From Kiritimatiellia bacterium (GTDB lineage Bacteria; Verrucomicrobiota; Kiritimatiellia; RFP12; UBA1067): 6,789 bases of DNA. The stretch is taken from contig JAGCPM010000048.1 in the NCBI GenBank assembly GCA_017965685.1, positions 1 through 6,789 of the forward strand. Reading direction: 5' to 3'. Within the stretch, counting starts at the first letter, position 1, and each line of letters opens with the position of its first letter. This document shows positions 5,472 through 6,789 of this stretch, piece after piece. The translations under genes and the position numbers were made by a program. Below the pieces are notes generated by a model. The model had not been told where the DNA came from and did no database searches. It worked only from the letters and a program-made list of their open reading frames with translations.

Positions 5472-6789
5472 ATGAAAATTCATTTTGCGGGAATAGGCGG
5501 CGTGGGCATGGCTGCGCTCGCAATCCTCGAGAAGGGTGAGGGCAACGAAGTGTCCGGCTGCGACGTGCATCTGGGCGCGAGGACGCGCTTTCTTGAATCT
5601 CTCGGCATACCCGTTTGTGAGGGACACGACGCTTCGCACGCCTCATCCTGCGACCTGCTCGTCTACACGGGCGCGCTCGCGGAAGACTCGCCGGAACTTC
5701 TCGCGGCGGCGCGCAAGGTCCGGCGCGGAGAACTCCTTGCTCAGATTGTCGCGCGCCGCGAATCCATCGCCGTGGCAGGTTCGCACGGCAAGACCACTAC
5801 CTCCACCTACGTCGCGAAACTTCTCAAGGCACTCGGCGAGGATGTCGCGTGGGCGATCGGCGGCGAATCGCCGGGAATGCCTGTCGGCCATTGGGCGAAG
5901 GGTGTCTTGGTTGTGGAGGCGGATGAATCGGATGCCACACTCGCGCTCTATCATCCAACTACACTCATTATCACGAATTGCGAGTGGGACCACCCCGATC
6001 GATTCAAAACTCCTGAGGAATACCGCGCTGTATTCGATGCCGCCCGCGCGAACGCGCTCCGCGTGATTGAGGCCGAATTCCTTGCGCCGATCCCGGAATT
6101 GGAAGCCGAACCGAATTTCGCCGTGCTCGCACCGCACAACAAGAAAAATGCACGCGCCGCCGTCGAGGTCGCGCTTGAAAGGGGACACTCCCTCGAAGCC
6201 ATTCTCATCGCGCTGCCGGATGCGGTGGACTCGCTTCCCGACAGGCGTTTCCAGAAAATCGCGCAAGGCGTGTATACGGACTACGCGCACCACCCGACCG
6301 AGATGCGCGCCGCAATCTCCATGGCACGCGAAAAAGTCGCTCCTAAATGCAGGCTACGCGTACTCTTCCAGCCTCACCGCTATTCGCGCACGAAGGCCCT
6401 CATGAAAGATTTTCCCGATGCGTTGCAGCTCGCGGACGAGACGGTTATCTGCCCGACTTACGCTGCGTTCGAGTCTCCAGTCGAAGGCGGAGATTCCGCG
6501 GATCTCTACGCCGAATGCCGCGCGAGAAATGTTCCGGAGGTCCACCTTGCCCGCTCCTGCCGCGAGGCGTGGCACCATGCGAAGGCTGGCATGAAGGCGG
6601 GCGACGTTATCCTTCTTCTCGGTGCGGGCGACATAATCGAACTCGCCGCGCATGTTGACGAGCCGCTCACGACGCGCGATGTGATAATCGGCGCGGGAAC
6701 GAACACATGGCGGAGCGAACTCGATACCGGAGAAAGGTACGTCAAGGCGAAAGGTGTCGCCGCGCTTCCTGGCGCGTCGCTCGGCATTC
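5472..6789 (+). CDS. murC: UDP-N-acetylmuramate--L-alanine ligase, compact, with MurB-like C-terminal extension; cut by window edge
   Basis: MurC uses ATP to attach L-Ala to UDP-MurNAc, the first step of stem-peptide assembly in the cytoplasm. 439 residues are visible and the frame remains open. Seen: FAGIGGVGMAAL (5-16), the UDP-binding Rossmann loop; P-loop AGSHGKTTTS (102-111); VEADESD (148-154); WDHPDRF (172-178); APHNKKNARAA (220-230); DYAHHPTEM (270-278); QPHRYSRTK; and GAGDIIEL (384-391), where MurC usually ends. The central domain is short: 48 residues separate the DH (173-174) and HN (222-223) pairs, against about 90 in E. coli MurC as I recall it. After residue 395 the frame continues without a stop into VIIGAGTNTW (404-413), like the GGGSN motif of MurB, suggesting a MurC-MurB fusion. 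The ATG at 5472 is chosen because the Rossmann motif starts at once; no Shine-Dalgarno precedes it. Divergent from ddl. Confidence 0.94.
   Translation, partial: MKIHFAGIGGVGMAALAILEKGEGNEVSGCDVHLGARTRFLESLGIPVCEGHDASHASSCDLLVYTGALAEDSPELLAAARKVRRGELLAQIVARRESIAVAGSHGKTTTSTYVAKLLKALGEDVAWAIGGESPGMPVGHWAKGVLVVEADESDATLALYHPTTLIITNCEWDHPDRFKTPEEYRAVFDAARANALRVIEAEFLAPIPELEAEPNFAVLAPHNKKNARAAVEVALERGHSLEAILIALPDAVDSLPDRRFQKIAQGVYTDYAHHPTEMRAAISMAREKVAPKCRLRVLFQPHRYSRTKALMKDFPDALQLADETVICPTYAAFESPVEGGDSADLYAECRARNVPEVHLARSCREAWHHAKAGMKAGDVILLLGAGDIIELAAHVDEPLTTRDVIIGAGTNTWRSELDTGERYVKAKGVAALPGASLGI
6681..6789 (+). other. Possible start of a MurB domain fused to MurC
   Basis: Residues 404-439 of the murC frame lie beyond the normal MurC end. 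VIIGAGTNTW resembles the GxGSN flavin-binding motif of UDP-N-acetylenolpyruvoylglucosamine reductase (MurB), and the gene order murC-murB is standard in dcw clusters. The usual MurB N-terminus before this motif (about 45 residues with a TTFRIGGPA-like stretch) is not present, so this would be a shortened MurB. The deciding part lies outside the window. Confidence 0.5.

Noticed and set aside
5643..6293. A 216-codon minus-strand open frame opposite murC
   Set aside because: No recognisable family, and the plus strand has the full set of MurC motifs in this stretch.
1..6789. CRISPR arrays, tRNA or rRNA genes, insertion sequences, phage or defence genes
   Set aside because: None seen. The window is packed with housekeeping genes and has only one short intergenic gap.

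Overview
The window is a piece of bacterial chromosome given over to cell division and cell-wall synthesis (a rearranged dcw cluster), with a mismatch-repair gene attached. The organism is a peptidoglycan-making, FtsZ-dividing bacterium with moderately G+C-rich DNA. The divergent FtsZ, the compact MurC and the mixture of Shine-Dalgarno and non-Shine-Dalgarno starts fit the PVC superphylum (Kiritimatiellota, Lentisphaerota or Verrucomicrobiota). That placement is an inference from sequence style, not a proven assignment.

Layout. Almost everything left of position 5417 is one minus-strand operon, read right to left: ddl (5417-4500), ftsQ/divIB (4503-3628), ftsA (3631-2429), ftsZ (2432-1320) and mutL (1317 to beyond the left edge). 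Each of the first three junctions is a 4-base ATGA overlap, and ftsZ and mutL are separated by 2 bases, so the genes are almost certainly co-transcribed and translationally coupled. To the right, murC starts at 5472 on the plus strand and runs off the right edge. Its open frame continues past the normal MurC end into a segment resembling MurB.

Control. The only non-coding DNA is the 54 bp between ddl and murC (5418-5471), an A+T-rich island. It holds two outward-facing extended -10 elements, TGATATAATATC on the minus strand and TGGTATAATATC on the plus strand, which form a near-perfect inverted repeat. Both lie so close to the start codons that ddl and murC should be made from leaderless or nearly leaderless mRNAs. 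Inside the operon, ftsA and ftsZ have clear Shine-Dalgarno sites.

How the genes work together. MurC adds L-Ala to UDP-MurNAc and Ddl makes the D-Ala-D-Ala end of the same precursor. FtsQ is the membrane and periplasmic link of the divisome, FtsA tethers FtsZ to the membrane, and FtsZ forms the ring. MutL is the mismatch-repair matchmaker and is an unusual passenger in a division operon. The most notable observations are the altered GTPase-activating T7 loop of FtsZ, the loss of the endonuclease motif in MutL, the shortened MurC with a MurB-like tail, and the symmetrical divergent promoter.
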